64,000 nucleotides of DNA from Onthophagus taurus. Taxonomy: Eukaryota > Arthropoda > Insecta > Coleoptera > Scarabaeidae. The stretch lies in assembly GCF_036711975.1 (NCBI RefSeq), contig NC_091967.1:14570001-14634000 (forward strand), read 5' to 3'. The position numbers and the translations under genes were made by a program. The notes under the pieces were generated by a model. The model searched no databases, was not told the DNA's origin, and was given only the letters and a program-made list of their open reading frames with translations. Of this stretch, positions 17,030 through 45,220 are shown piece by piece; within the stretch, counting starts at the first letter, position 1, and each line of letters begins with the position of its first letter.

Positions 17030-17299
17030 GCGCTTTGAAAGAAAAACCAACGTTCTCTAAACACATAACCAGGCATGAAGGCACTGTTCAGTTGCGTACA
17101 GTACGCCGGTAGCATCGGACGGTTTCCGCCAGATTTTCACGCCAATTCGTCGCGTCTCAAACACGTTCTCCGATTTTTGTTGTCGGGTGATCGACCGTTA
17201 TTTAAAACTAAAAACGCGATGCCTCACCAAGTTTATTATCTCATCCAGCGGCCCGCGTAAAATTATGTGCAGTGTTTACATTTTTGCAACATAACTAAG
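17030..17299 (+). other. Candidate 5' untranslated exon
   Basis: A GC-richer island in AT-rich surroundings ends in ACTAAG followed by GTGAGTAAAG, a strong splice donor at 17300. It contains no long conserved frame; the 61-codon frame at 17075-17260 shows no domain. The next clear plus-strand coding exon with a 5'-UTR acceptor is the guanylyl cyclase start at 29125, so this could be its first non-coding exon. The link is inference only. Confidence 0.3.
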
Positions 17300-17301
17300 G
17301 T

Positions 17302-20300
17302 GAGTAAAGCGTCATGAAAAATTTCCTTCCACATAAACACACAATGTTTGTAGATGTAAACTTACTTGTTAAATGACCATTATTAAATTTATTGACCACC
17401 AAGCGCGGTATGAACCGAAAGTGATCTCATTCTATTCACGCGAGATCGAAACATGAATGTTGAGAAAGAGTTTGCGTAATCGGTAAAAAGTTACGTGATC
17501 ACCTCGCATAAATGCTCTCAAGACATTTTTTTCTTTTCGATATTATTACTAATCATTATGCGTTATTTCGATTATCTTTAATTGCGCGATTTGCTTATTG
17601 TCAAGGTTGTAATAAAAAACGTATTGTAAGTATGTATTTTTAGAGTATTATAGACGCTCAACCACCTGTTACATTGTACACCAACGAATAATTACCTCCT
17701 TGGGAAATTGTTTTAGTCATTATTTGTAATTTAGAAAACAACTAGTGGTTTTTGAATGTGAAAAAACTAATAATTTCAGTGTGCTAATGTTATCAAATTT
17801 AAACCAATACAAAAATTGTCTATAATTTTATTTTAAAATTATTATAAATTTTTTTAAAGAATATTGGAGACTGAAGACAAAACATGTCTCTTTGGATCTG
17901 CAAGGGCTAACTTCCATAATAAATATGTTCAGATTAAAAACTGAAAAGAAACCTTAACGGATATGCCCTAAAAACGTCAAATTGATAAACAAACTTAAAA
18001 AAATCACTACGAGGTTATTTATGGGGGCAAAGCAACGAATTTTGAAGTTAAATTAAAAAGAATTTTTCTTCTTTAAAATAATGCGAAGTATGAAACAAGT
18101 TTTATAATAACAATGTTGAGACAAAAATTAAATGAAATTTAAACTTGTGCGAGCATATACACACGTAAACAAAACTAAAATATCTCAATGTGTTTACTAT
18201 TTGCATATGAATCGCAACTAAATTATTGAATTTTAAGTTTAAATTATAATGTTCGTGTTCGTAAAATAAGCCTTAAATAATTAATTAACGTTATTAACGT
18301 GAATTAATAACGTTAAATTGTATATTTTATATTTTGTGCAACTAAACAATATAATTCCCAAAGTAACAGTTATGGATTTACATTCGGATAAACTATGTTA
18401 TGTTGTCCAGAACAATTTACAGTACCTTAAAGTGTTTCAGTGCTACTTCTACCTACATAAATTATCTGTCGTAGATATAAACATAAAGTCAGTATAAGTT
18501 TTTTTTACACTAGTGTTATACTTTATTAAAGCGGCCGATAAAGGATGTTAAATGCTATGAAAAATGTTATTTCATAGGATTGATATTATCATTGATATTA
18601 TTTAAATGTTTATTCAAATGAGTGTGTCCCATTCCAGATTTTATACTTTTGAAACCAGTCTTTGTTATCCGATAATTGAATTTGTTCTGAACTCAAAACT
18701 TGATGTGAATACAAAGCCTCAACAGTTTTTTCCTTTCTAATATAGCCCAAATTTCGATTCTTTCGCCATTAAATTAATAGCAACTTCCAACCTAGTACAA
18801 AAAATGACTTCAAGAACCATCCATAATATATTGCCTGTACTAATACGGAATACTCCAAAACTCACAGAAATTTGATAGTTATGCAACCTCACAGGTTATA
18901 CTGGTACGCTTATATGCTTTCTCCTAGAAAGATTAATATCGATAGAGAATTCCAAAGTTGAGATTTCGCCTACAAAATTCATTGAATTTAACATGGTGTG
19001 TTCCAAAACTTACCTACCACTCAGAAGCAAACCAGGAGTTACTGCATTTAAATGCCCAATGTATTGAGAGCCTCTCGAAGCAATTGCTTTACAGCAAACA
19101 TACATGTAAAATGTTTCAAATATCATACTTGATGAATGAAGAAATAATTAAATTATGTTAAATCAAAATTGCCTTAAGTAGTACCTTTTATTAGTACTAA
19201 ACAAAAATGTGGAGAGATAGTTTAACTTTTGTTATATTAGCTACAATTTTGTGATAGACCTCAAGGTATGTTTTTGATATTTACTGCGGCTGTTTGTATC
19301 TCATCTGGTTGTGATAAATCGCATTAAATTCAATTAGTCTGTCCAATTTTGAGTACCATGCATGGTAAAGCATAGATTTTGTTGATGGTTAATTATCTGA
19401 TAACAGATATCGAGAGGCATTATAATGGGGTAGAACGGTTTCCACATCTTGGAAACATATTGGTGTGCGAAATAACATTATAACCCCTTCCTTTTTTAAT
19501 TTTGTTGGATGTTTGCCTCATTGATTTTTTCTACAACTGCTACAGCCGCTTGTATCCTCTGCAGTTCATAAGAAAAACTTACTTTACTAAATTATGTGTT
19601 GTTTTCATTCATTTAGCAAGTAATTTACGGTTTAATTGTAAGTTGATTTTGTTGGGTTACACTGCTTCTGGGTTATCTAGAGTATCTAAAGTTTGTGTTG
19701 AAGTATGTTTTGCTAAACCTTGTTTTTAATTGCTCATGCCTTAAATCTTAAACTGTGAAAACTTTTCTTTACCATATCTATACCTTAAACCAAAACACGG
19801 TAATATGCAGTCAAACTTGGAGAGTTTAACCGAAACTCGAAGAAGAGGAGCATAAATAACAACAAGATATTCACGCTTCTAGATATATCGTCGTGGTACG
19901 TATCCTACCTGCATACAAAGTAGGACACGTTAGCAAATGTATAAGTTTGCCGCTGTTGCGCCACTTGCATGAAAGATGCATTGAACGGTATATGGGGATT
20001 ACTTTGGCGATAAACGATGATTGTGAATGGGTTTGATTGACCGTATGTTGATAGTGAGAAAAAATAATATTTACATTGTTTAGTCAACAGAAATTTTTTT
20101 CTAATCAACTTCGTATTTAAAAGTCATTACATATGCTAATTAAATATAAAATAATTCGTGTTTGGTGTAAACACTATTTTTAAAATATGCGTAACAAAAT
20201 TTTCCTATTTTTTGTTATGGTTTATGTTACGTAAATCTGACCAAACAAGAATTATATTGCGAGCACTTGTTTGACATGACGCGTTAATTCTTAGCATTTG

Positions 20301-20896
20301 GCCTAGTTATGAAATTGCCAACAGGTGGGATTTATATGGTTTTGTGCTTGTTAAAGCTCAAAGCTTGTACGTAAGAGTCTAACAACGTATCCACGATGCA
20401 GGTTCTTATAAATTATTTATCAAACATTGTTATAAACGATCTAAAGTGAGTAGAATTAATGAAGCGTCATATGAGTATGTGCTGGAAATGATAAATAACA
20501 CTAATTCAATTAAATTATATTCTAAAAAAATAAAAATTAATTACATCAGAACGAAGGCGACCTTAATAATATCATATGTATATGTTTATGAAAGTTCCAG
20601 TTTAATTTAAAACCATTTTAACGGTTGTTCTAAATATTGCATCATAGACAGGAGAGTTATTAAATTCTTTCATTTTAATATTCTTGTTTACTATATAAAT
20701 AATAATTAATTATTTCTAATTATACATTCTTTAGGAATAAGACTTGTTATGAAAACAATAAAATCAATTAAGTCGCTTCAGTTTCGTTGTTTTTGCAAAT
20801 ATTATGATTAATTATTAAACATAAATCCAAAACTTCCCGACACTGGAACTTCGTTGTCTTAATCCATCAGACGTTTCACGCTTGAAAATGATAAAA
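17302..20896. other. AT-rich non-coding stretch
   Basis: No gene, RNA or clear element recognised. Short open frames at 18958-19161, 19502-19729 and 19905-20108 have no domain signatures and normal background composition. It could be intergenic, or an intron of the cyclase gene if the candidate exon at 17.03-17.30 kb is real. Confidence 0.4.
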
Positions 20897-20944
20897 GGTG
20901 GGATTCTTATGATGCGTCTGACGCAAGCGGCGATCGCAGTGCGT
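20897..20944 (+). repeat. Left terminal inverted repeat of Harbinger element
   Basis: 48 bp containing GCGTCTGACGCAAGCGGCGA. GCGTCTGACGCA occurs again just inside (20941-20952), a sub-terminal repeat that may be a transposase binding site. Confidence 0.85.
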
Positions 20945-21159
20945 CTGACGCAGTGTACTGCTTTAATATTATTTTATGTACTAATTTCCTATGTAGCGTC
21001 AGCGGCTTGCGGCGATTTTGTTGAACGCAAAGCCGTGCGGCTATACCCCTCGAAGAGCAGTATGGACGCAGCCGTTAGTCAATTCTAAAAAAAAAAACCT
21101 GTGCAAATTGAAAATTGCTGTGGTGATGTCAAAACGAAAAATTTTATTTAAAACTAAAA

Positions 21160-21935
21160 ATGTCCGTGGAAACATTTACAGGTTGCGAAGATGAAAAGTT
21201 GGTGGAAGTGGTTGCAAAGTTTCCGTGTATTTATGATCTTTTAAATCCGGCTCATAAAGATCAAATAACAATAGATAATGCCTGGAAGGAAATATCGCAA
21301 TTTGTAGGGAGATCAGGTAAGAGAAACATTGTTACAATTCATTATCATTTGTTATATTAGCTTTATTAGAAAATATAGGTGTAATATAGGTGATAAATAT
21401 AGGTGTCTCACTGAAGAGGGACATAAGGTTTTTTGGAAAAACTATAGATGCAATAGAATTCATATTTGGCACGTTGATGTAGGGTGAAGAAATATATCTT
21501 TCAATGGTAGTGTCATAGAATACAATCTACTAAATCATAATGAGCTTTTTACTCACTAACTTCTATTGCAGTAAAGGATTGTAAATACAGATGGCGAAAC
21601 ATCAAAGACACATATCAAAAAAGACTTAAAAAGGGAAAAGGAACTGGATCGTCTGCAACGTCCAAAGGAAAGAAGTGGCCCTTAGCAGACATGTTGTCAT
21701 TTCTAAATAAAGTGGATCACAAACGAGAGTAAGTTATTCTATGATAAAGTATCCACTAGTTGAAAATTTAAATCTATTTCGTAGAAGCATATCAAACCTT
21801 CAATGTGATAACACAGTTATTGAAGACGATAACGCCAGCACTGGAGACAAATGCTTAGAAACAGGTACATGTAATGCTGGAGATGATTCTTCAATCGGTA
21901 ATCCGATCGAACATTTAATTAAGTCCAAAACATAA
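21160..21935 (+). CDS. MADF-domain protein of the Harbinger element
   Basis: Three exons in phase: 21160-21316, 21572-21728 and 21785-21935. The MADF fold runs through DEKLVEVVAKFPCIYDLLN, then NAWKEISQFVG, then VKDCKYRWRNIKDTYQKRL, followed by a basic linker and KKWPLADMLSFL. Those are the hallmarks of MADF proteins (the WKEI and CxxRWRNIRDxYxR blocks). In PIF-Harbinger elements this second protein binds DNA and helps bring the transposase to the ends. The C-terminal 10 residues or so overlap the transposase remnant on the other strand, so the original C-terminus may be lost. It may still be expressible. Confidence 0.65.
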
Positions 21936-22153
21936 TTAACTTGAAGAATGTTTAGTCTAAAAAACGCCCGGAATTTCTGATCATCTACTAACAGATGTCG
22001 ATTTACAAGTGTTGTAAAGAATCCTTCCTCGTGTCTTCTTTTAAAAATGGGATGTGTGCCCGTATTTTTAGAGTCTGCTAAATGTTGCAGAAGAATTTCT
22101 TCGTCTTCATTTTCTTCTAACATTAAATGTAACAACAAATTTTGTTCAGACAT
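21905..22153 (-). pseudogene. Harbinger transposase, N-terminal fragment
   Basis: Minus-strand frame starting at the ATG at 22153 (MSEQNLLLHLMLEENEDEE). It contains RRHEEGFFTTLVNRHLLVDD, then QKFRAFFRLN and VLDLIK. This matches the N-terminus of insect PIF-Harbinger nucleases, which usually continues to a DDE core of roughly 400 residues in total. Here the frame runs into the end of the convergent MADF gene, so it is truncated and catalytically dead. Confidence 0.7.
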
Positions 22154-22243
22154 TGCAAACAACGTGTGCTTCGTTTCCGTTGATCGCGCGCGACTGAACG
22201 CATCATAGAAATTAACAACTATGCGTCAATCGCAAACAGTTTA

Positions 22244-22291
22244 ACGCATTGCGATCGCCGCTTGCGTCAGACGCACCATAGGAATCCCACC
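22244..22291 (-). repeat. Right terminal inverted repeat of Harbinger element
   Basis: 48 bp, reverse complement of the left end with three mismatches. It ends in GGAATCCCACC. Confidence 0.85.
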
Positions 22292-23249
22292 TATACGCTT
22301 GGCTCGTATTTACTGTTTGCGTTAGACTAGAGATTCGAAATACTACCCAACTCGTTGGTCCCATCCCGTTTAGTGCCGATTTAATCCTAAACCGATCGTA
22401 TAAATCCGGGGAAATTCATCCATGGAATGTTCAAAACTTCGCATAGAGTGTGGCGTATGGTGACGAGGTAGCAGCGCGAGATCAGGAAAAACAGCCCATA
22501 AATAACATTTTATTACGGGACCACTTTTCATTTTAACGCACCGACGCTTAAATTGTGCAAGTGCTTGAAGCGATACGAGGGGCGGTTTATGTGTTCAGAA
22601 ACGAAATTTGTGCATGGATAAAATTTAATATTAAAGTTTAAAGGATATGGTGTAAAGTTAATGTTTTGTGAAAATATTTGAGTAAACAATACATTATTTA
22701 TAATGTTATATATATTTTTAATTCGATATCCACGTGTATTGTAGAATAAAGAGATAATTAACGGTTTTGGCACGAGATGAATATATTTATAAGGTGCAAA
22801 TTAATATCAGACCTAAAACTACGCACAGGAATAGATTGGATTTAATATGGTTTAAGATGCCAAGTAGTTGTCATTATTTATTAAGCGGGTATCTTTTGCC
22901 AATTATAATAACAGTATATTTCAAAAGAAATTTTAAAAATATGTTACTATATCTTCCTTTTTTATCACCAAAAGTTAACTTCAAGTTCAGCGTGAGTATT
23001 TATTAATTTATGTACAAAGTTTGGATAAGCAAAAAGACTAATTTTCTACTTTCTCGAAATATGCCATATATTATACGGCGTATAAAGAAATTTTCCTAAA
23101 GTTTTTAAAACATTTTGTATTTACTTGGTCCTCCTTGAGATTTCATAACTTCACGAAAGCATCGTGACATTAATGTAACTAAATTGATTAATGCAAATTT
23201 TAATGTTTAAGATTAATTAGTACCGAATTGTACACTGTTAATTAAACAT
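22292..23249. other. Non-coding, partly GC-richer
   Basis: 22320-22580 has more balanced base composition than its surroundings and could be a regulatory block or an untranslated exon, but I see no splice or reading-frame evidence. The remainder is AT-rich with no gene recognised. Confidence 0.35.
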
Positions 23250-23640
23250 AAATTTAAGTTTTGTACATAAATTTGGACTCTGAGGTGGTATATTGAATTA
23301 AATGTCCGCTTAATGTAGCTAATATAACTTGATAATGTTTGCGCTGTATTTAGGATCGTTAACTTGCTGGAAAATGTAGCGATCTACAAATCCTAACTCA
23401 ACCAGTGATGGCTTTAAACGTTCAAATATGCTTTTGTCGGATGCTGCTATAGCTGCTCAAATCATAATACCAACCATCATTTCTAAAGATGTTGTACTTT
23501 GATTCGTCAGTGAACAAAATCATAGAGCAGAAATTTAATTTGTAAGGTTGGTTTGGACTAATATTAAAAATTTCGGCAATCATTTTTCAAATTGCAGCAG
23601 AAATTGCTGTCTGGTTGGGTTTTAGTATTATTTGATGAAT
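23250..23640 (-). pseudogene. Tc1-like transposase relic
   Basis: The minus strand reads NFCSMILFTDESKYNIF with a following RNDGW, then VDRYIFQQVNDPKYSANI, then several stops, then NIPPQSPNL. These are the three landmark blocks of Tc1-type transposases: FSDESxF with the first catalytic Asp, FQQDNDPKHT with the second, and WPPQSPDLNPIE with the third. Here the second Asp is replaced by Val (QQVND), the third block is changed and the frame is broken, so it is long dead. Confidence 0.75.
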
Positions 23641-23769
23641 GTTTGTTATGTGGTTATGGAACAAATTTGTGGTTCACTTTTTTGTAAGGATTTCTAACCA
23701 TTTTTTTCTTTTATCATCTTATATTCTATAAAACATCATAATGTTTCTATATGAAGATATGTGAGCAAT

Positions 23770-24335
23770 TAGAGAAATATCTTTTATGGATTATGTCTTT
23801 GTGATGTATCATGAACAATTTTTATTAGAATTATTCTCATCTACAGTTTTTAATTTTTAGCATAAATACCAAGTTGTTAAATTTGATATGTTTCGAAGTT
23901 TCAACTCGCTGGACTGGTGATGATCATTGTTAGGTTATAAAACCTTGCTGATAATGTTGTATTGGTTTATTACACAAAATTTTCATTTACAACATTTTAT
24001 CCTAACACTTCTCGTTTTTGAGTTATCATACAATTTTTTAGCTTAGAACTTTGATTTGGAGATTTAGGAATATTATGACTTGTAGATAAAAATGCGATAT
24101 AATTAGAGATAAATTAATTATTTTTTTACGTTTATGGATTATTTATTTGTGATATATCATGAACAATTTTTATTAAAATCATTCTCATCTACAGTTTTTA
24201 ATTTTTGACATAAACTTACTGGTAATTGTGTTAAGATTGAAATGTTTCGGATTTTGAATCTTCTAACTTGGTAATCATTGAATGTTATGTTGATTTCATG
24301 ACAAACAATTTTCATTCACAACATTTCTTCTAAAC
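23770..24335. repeat. Diverged tandem duplication, period about 348 bp
   Basis: The block TATCATGAACAATTTTTATT followed by TCTCATCTACAGTTTTTAAT is found at about 23806-23860 and again at about 24155-24210. Further shared words flank it on both sides (TTATGGATTAT before, CACAACATTT after). Non-coding. Confidence 0.6.
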
Positions 24336-24339
24336 CCTT

Positions 24340-27300
24340 TTAGTTATATTTTTATTATTTTTTTATCCAAGAGTAACAATTTAGAAATTTACTAATTTAT
24401 TTATGTAAATGGTAGACTTTATCAGTAGAGGCTACTCCAGTTAATTTTCTGATTGTTGTTGAAGTGGATACAACAAACAGTTATAAAAGCGTTTTTATTA
24501 GTTAGAATTTTAGAGTTAGCAAAAAGCGCATTGTAACGATATAGTCAATCATGAATTATTATTTTCTCGGAAAGACTGAAAATTGAGTAGAGCTGCACGT
24601 AGTCGAAAACGATGTATAAAATTTCCTGGAAATACCGAACAAAAAGTTTTTGAATCCATTACCTGCATAAAAGTTTATAAAATTGTTAGTAACTTTAATA
24701 ACAAAATGTATTAAAATTAAATTCATATTTAATTTAAAAGTGATATTTGATTTCTCCATTCATTAAGTATTTTGCTTGCTTGTATGATATCTTTAGCCAA
24801 ACCTTTCAATTGAGAAATAAACCAGTCTGGAGAACTAAAATAAAAAGATAAACGTCTGGTTTGGCAAGATTTCGTACCCATTCATTCTCTAAATTGTATT
24901 TACAATACAACGTGGGCGGCTCTCTTACATTTCACCAAAATAATCAATTATACTTTCAAATTGTCATAAACGCAAAGGCGTCAGAAAGTGGATATGACTT
25001 ACAATGATTGGAAGACAACATTATGTGCAACAGTCGCATGTTTCTGACATACGGTTATTTTTGATTTCTCGATTTCTCCACATGTGACTCGTAACGTTTG
25101 CAATCATTCGTTCGTGCAAATTGCATGTTAACTTGTTTTCGTTCTAATTTTGATTATTTCAACGCGATGGAAAGAGGTCGCTTCAATATATTCGGCTACA
25201 GTCCATCTATTTATAAGTGATATACAAAATAATATTTCATCTTTAGTTTGATGAAAATGTCTGATTAAACAATAAATATTTTTAATTCAGTTATTCTTAG
25301 TTTTGGGAAACGATAACAGATTCAAAGCCGCTATAATAATTTTAACGCTTCTATTTTTAGTTAAACGTAAATTTTCGGCTCCTTTTTGCTAGAAAAAAGC
25401 TCGTTAGAGAGTAATAAACAAGTACAAAAAGAACGAAAACTCTGGGCTTATTAAAACTTTGGGGAATTTACGTAATCAAGCGGTAATAGAGTTAAACGAA
25501 CTGTCGATCAAACCGAAAAAATTGATGCAAACGTATTTTTAAATTAAACCCGTTTAGTATGCGGCTTTCATAAACGAATCATATTTCCGATGACTGCAAT
25601 AAGGGAAGAGGGATGACGAGTGTTAGTACTTTTATTTCACCCCATTTTTTCTCTTTTAAGAAAAAATGCTAAAGTAATTAAGTGCTATAGATTTCTAGAT
25701 TCGGAACACGATTTTCTATTTATAGTGCCCTCATGTTTCTTTAATCAGTCACCTGCGTTAAATAGGGCCATTGCACTAGATTTCGACTTTATTATTTGGC
25801 TGATTGGTGGCGATTCGTGACCGGACTACAACGCAACAATAACAAGCGGGTTTTAATTCCAACTTCGCTGAAAACGCCTGATACCGAGGTTTTGTTGATA
25901 GCGGTCACATTTAAATTGCTGATAACAACCAACGATTTCAGGTTAGTTACTATGATAGTGTGATATTTTTAAAAACGGAAATTCTGATAAGTATATGGAA
26001 ATTTTTTTACACTCTACTATGGCTGATAGTTTTTATTTATATAAATATCAATAAACGGGTAAAAATTGAATGTGATTTTTACTTTTATTCAAAAAAAAAA
26101 TAAGGAATAACAGAATAGTATTTCGAGTTGAGGCATACATGATTCTGACTCCAATATAGATGCAAATAATCTTCATTTCCATACAAGAGCAAAGTGTAGT
26201 TACCTAACGTAATAATTACGATGCAATATTGAAGTGTTAAAATTATGTGAGTTTGTTCTTTTTACATTTATACCCATATTAACATTAAAACTTCATTGAT
26301 TGATACATTATCAGTTTCTACATTACAGGTATGATATTTGATGTAGGGTAAATTTGTTTTATTATGACCCTAACGTAATATAAACATAATTTTATCTGTA
26401 TATTTTGCTGATCCAGGAAAATGCAGATGAGAAGATAACAAAAAAGTGCAGCTTTTATTAATGTTTTTTAAACTTTTTATTGCGTGAGTGTAAATATGAG
26501 GATTAGCCGAATAATTTTTAAGTGCTTTTACTCTTTTAAATAAAAAATGTGTTTTTGCATTTATAAAAAAAACCTTTTAGTGTTGTGACCTTTACATTAA
26601 GCGGATTGCATTTTAAAATTGGTTGTTGAATATGTATGTAAAATATGAATTTTTATGAAATTCAATGTCAATCTAAATACCAAATACCGTTTATTTTTGT
26701 TTCTGTAAATCAAAATAAAATAGCGTTATTATTATTTCTAATATACATTATCTATCATTAAATTCTATAATATATATAATCTTTATGATATGTAGTAAGC
26801 TATTAATAAAAATCATAAAGGGATTTTATGTATATAAGGTTGGAAAAAGTTCTATTTATTCTGATAATAAATCCCGAATTTCGTTGATATTCCACTTATA
26901 GTGCATAAGTGTAATATGACGATGAACGTTTTTTGGCATCTAAGACAAAATAACGTTTGTATAAATGAGAAATAGTGCAAGATGGCTACACACTCTTCAT
27001 TTGACTTCTGCTATTCACCTGTATTACTAGTGATAGCTGAATCTTTACATTACCCATTGACGCTACAACCCCTGTAGAGCCTCGGTTTCTGGAGCTTCCT
27101 GTGCAGGTGCTGGAGATTAAAGTATGCTTTGTTTGTAGCCTTAATTCTTTCCTAAATCTCCAGCCCATTTTAATTGTTCTCTGTTAAGAGAGTATTTGCC
27201 GACAGTGAACGGTTGCCGCATTCCTTCCTCTAGACATGAGGATACATTGTGTCTTATTCTCGTTAATATGGAGTCCTCAACTCCCATTTTATCTTCTGTA

Positions 27301-29124
27301 GCCATGTGTTCAGTTCGATTTGTTCCCTGCATTACAATATCAATATCAGTAATTATAATTGTAATCATTATTTATAATTGGATTAATTATTAATTGTATA
27401 TCTCCACCTCCACTGCAATGCTTATTAATATTTTCCTAAACGTACCAAGTTAATATTGTAAATTCCAATGTTGAACAAACCACCTCTTGCCATAAATTGT
27501 TTTTTAAACTTACCTCTACCCGCTGAACAAGTAGTAGTGGAAAAGTAAATAGTACGAAGTGTATTGAAACTAAATTTCGTGAAACTAGACATATTAAACC
27601 AATAGTCTAAAAACCACCGTCGTGGGTTAAATTGACTTGTGCTGCGTTCAGTCTCGGTTATTTGTGAGGATGCAGTGCAATAAGGTTTCTTCTCTATTGC
27701 GAGCGCTCCGTTATTGGGTTCATCGCGCATATCACGATATCATATACTTGTTTGGCTAATATTAATTGTTTTTGAGTTAACAATTGAATTAACAACATTT
27801 TTGTTTTATTTTTCTGTTTCGCCCTTTTAATTGATTCATTTCAAATTTATATTTTTCCTGTATTCTGGCAAAATAATAACAGTTAATTATTTCATCTCCT
27901 GAACTGTTTATAATAATGTGTATATTGTGTAATTGTAAACCTTATACTACTATTATGTTTTAATTCTTCTGTGAATCTGGCATACATAATAACCAAGACA
28001 TTGTAACTCCACTGATCAATAAATACAAATTAAGTATCGAAAGGTTATATAACGAACCAATTAATTGAACCTTAAATTACCCTAATTGACGATGTTGTTA
28101 TCTTCGGTGAAGTGTTAAATAATATTCCATAAATTAAACGGTAAAGGAAACTCTTCGAGCACAACAAAATATAATTAGTTGATGTTGCAACGAAAACATA
28201 TCGTCGCACCAACGCGGTTGTGGAGCGATTTAATTGAAGCCCATAAATCCCTTGAATATTTCGGAGCCCCGGAATATGAACGCTATTACAACGCGAACCG
28301 TTTCGCATAACGAGGTCGGTGGCTATGTTCGTGATTAACGATGCCAAAATTGTGAACGAAGAAATGGTCTTATTAATCTCCATTAATCGGTCATCCACAT
28401 TTCAGAGTTTTAAAAACTGGTTAAATTTACTTTATATAATAACTTATAATCACCGTATATCACTTAAGTGTATACATAAAGTTTATCGATGTTTGAACCT
28501 ACTAAAACAAGGGTTTTATTTTTCACCACATTTTGTAGTGGAGAACGACATTTTTCGTCGACACTATATCGGATACAAGAGGCTTCGATTATTTGCCCTG
28601 CGGGATTTGATTGCCTTTTCTGTTTTTCCGGGAGCTCTTATCGGTTCAGATTGACTGCCTAAGTGACAATACTAGAGTTCAACGGAGTTCGTGAAAATGT
28701 TCCTTTTTTTGGTTCTATTTTCTAGTCATTTGTAATTCTTAGTGTAACATTATTTGTTATCTAGAAAATGTAAAGCTTTGTAACTTGACAACCGTGTTAT
28801 CAGAACTATATTGTGAAGATATATATTTTTTTCTAGTATTTCAAAAATTAACTTGCATGATTCGGTATTTGCGATATGTATACATAAAACGTCCTATTCA
28901 TAGATGTTTTTGAAAAGTGTTAGAAACTGTTAATTACTCTTTTCATTCGTTTTTATTTATTTTGCATTCATTTTTAGTTTTTGTTCAGATTTCATTCAAA
29001 GTTTGTTCAATGTGCCAATATTTTTTAATTAAAGTAAACTTCCATTTAAACTGAAAATGTGAACGATTTTTTATTATTTGATTAAAAGCTTTATTACATC
29101 ACACTCTTCTTTATTGTTTTTCAG
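24340..29124. other. Non-coding region upstream of the receptor cyclase
   Basis: No protein gene I can support. Short open frames at 24559-24759, 25620-25820, 26986-27393, 27425-27730 and 28072-28654 overlap on both strands and lack domains. GC-richer patches at 27000-27330 and 28200-28330 could be regulatory or old insertions. The segment ends in a T-rich tract and TTTTTCAG, the acceptor just before the cyclase start codon, so part of it is an intron in the cyclase 5' UTR. Confidence 0.4.
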
Positions 29125-29132
29125 AAAATAGG

Positions 29133-44437
<15,305 letters not shown>

Positions 44438-44990
44438 TAATAAAAGAAGAGTAGATGGCTGCTATATTCGAATAATTTTCTAGTCAAATGTTTACCAAGT
44501 ATAAAACTAAGGCTCGTGTAACATAAAACCGTGGCGTGTGCTGACCGTATACAATCGATGTTGATAATATATACACTTAAATTATACACATTATATGACT
44601 TGTTGTATATAATTTTATCGATATTTAATGAAATATATAATATATGGAATGATAAGTAAATTATGTTTATTATTTTTGAGAAACTATAAATATAATTTTC
44701 TAACTTTTTTGTTCATTTCTGTTTTAAATGGAATGGTACAGTTCTTATTTTTGAATCTCAGCTAATTAAGGTTAGCCGACGATGACGTTGAAGTCAACAA
44801 AAATGAAGGCAATAAAAAAAGACGAAATGGATAAAAAAGAATCCAAATTTTAATAAACACAAATAGCTGAAAATGTACCTAAATAAACCTAATAGAAGGC
44901 ATTGTGTTATTAGCTGCTTGTTTTCAGAAACGCCCAAATTTATTGACACTTCAGATGACGCCTCACATTTGCTGCGTACCTTAGCAATAT
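44438..44990. other. 3' UTR of receptor cyclase and flank
   Basis: AT-rich sequence after the stop codon. AATAAA signals lie at 44439 (too close to the stop to be the main one) and 44811, so the transcript probably ends near 44830. Confidence 0.5.
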
Positions 44991-45152
44991 ATTTTACCTT
45001 AGCTACGTACTAAATACTACAGATAGTAGCTATAACAAACAAGCATATTACTTTTACTATACCTGCAGATTGCAAACCATAGCTGTAGAGTATGAGTACA
45101 CTATACCCATATTTGTAGACTGAAGAATTCGAGTCATAGCTATGACTGTATA

Positions 45153-45220
45153 CAGCGTGTCCCGTATCTTCCGCATCAGAGCGGAAGATCTTTCTCTGAT
45201 GCGGAAGATACGGGACACTG
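45153..45220. mobile_element. 68-bp foldback, minimal MITE
   Basis: CAGCGTGTCCCGTATCTTCC and the following GCATCAGAG pair with the inverse arm ending GGGACACTG across a 12-base loop. The inner 25 bp match perfectly. TA flanks both ends (45151-45152, 45221-45222), and the CAG...CTG termini are those of Tc1/mariner elements. It is GC-rich compared with its surroundings. Confidence 0.7.

Larger units (their letters stand above)
13430..17030. other. Intergenic, no intact gene
   Basis: AT-rich sequence with no protein-coding gene I can support. It holds a pogo/Tigger-like relic (about 15790-15990) and small palindromes: TTATCGTAG with its inverse at about 13550-13572, and a 12-bp arm hairpin at 16151-16182. 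Short open frames such as 15386-15595 (minus) have no recognisable features. Confidence 0.5.
20897..22291. mobile_element. PIF-Harbinger element, internally deleted
   Basis: Element of 1395 bp bounded by 48-bp terminal inverted repeats that differ at three positions. The left end is GGTGGGATTCTTATGATGCG; the right end is its inverse. It carries the two convergent genes usual for PIF-Harbinger: a plus-strand MADF/Myb-like DNA-binding protein and a minus-strand transposase. Only the first 80 or so residues of the transposase remain, so the catalytic domain has been lost by internal deletion near 21905-21935. I could not find a convincing 3-bp target duplication. Confidence 0.8.
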
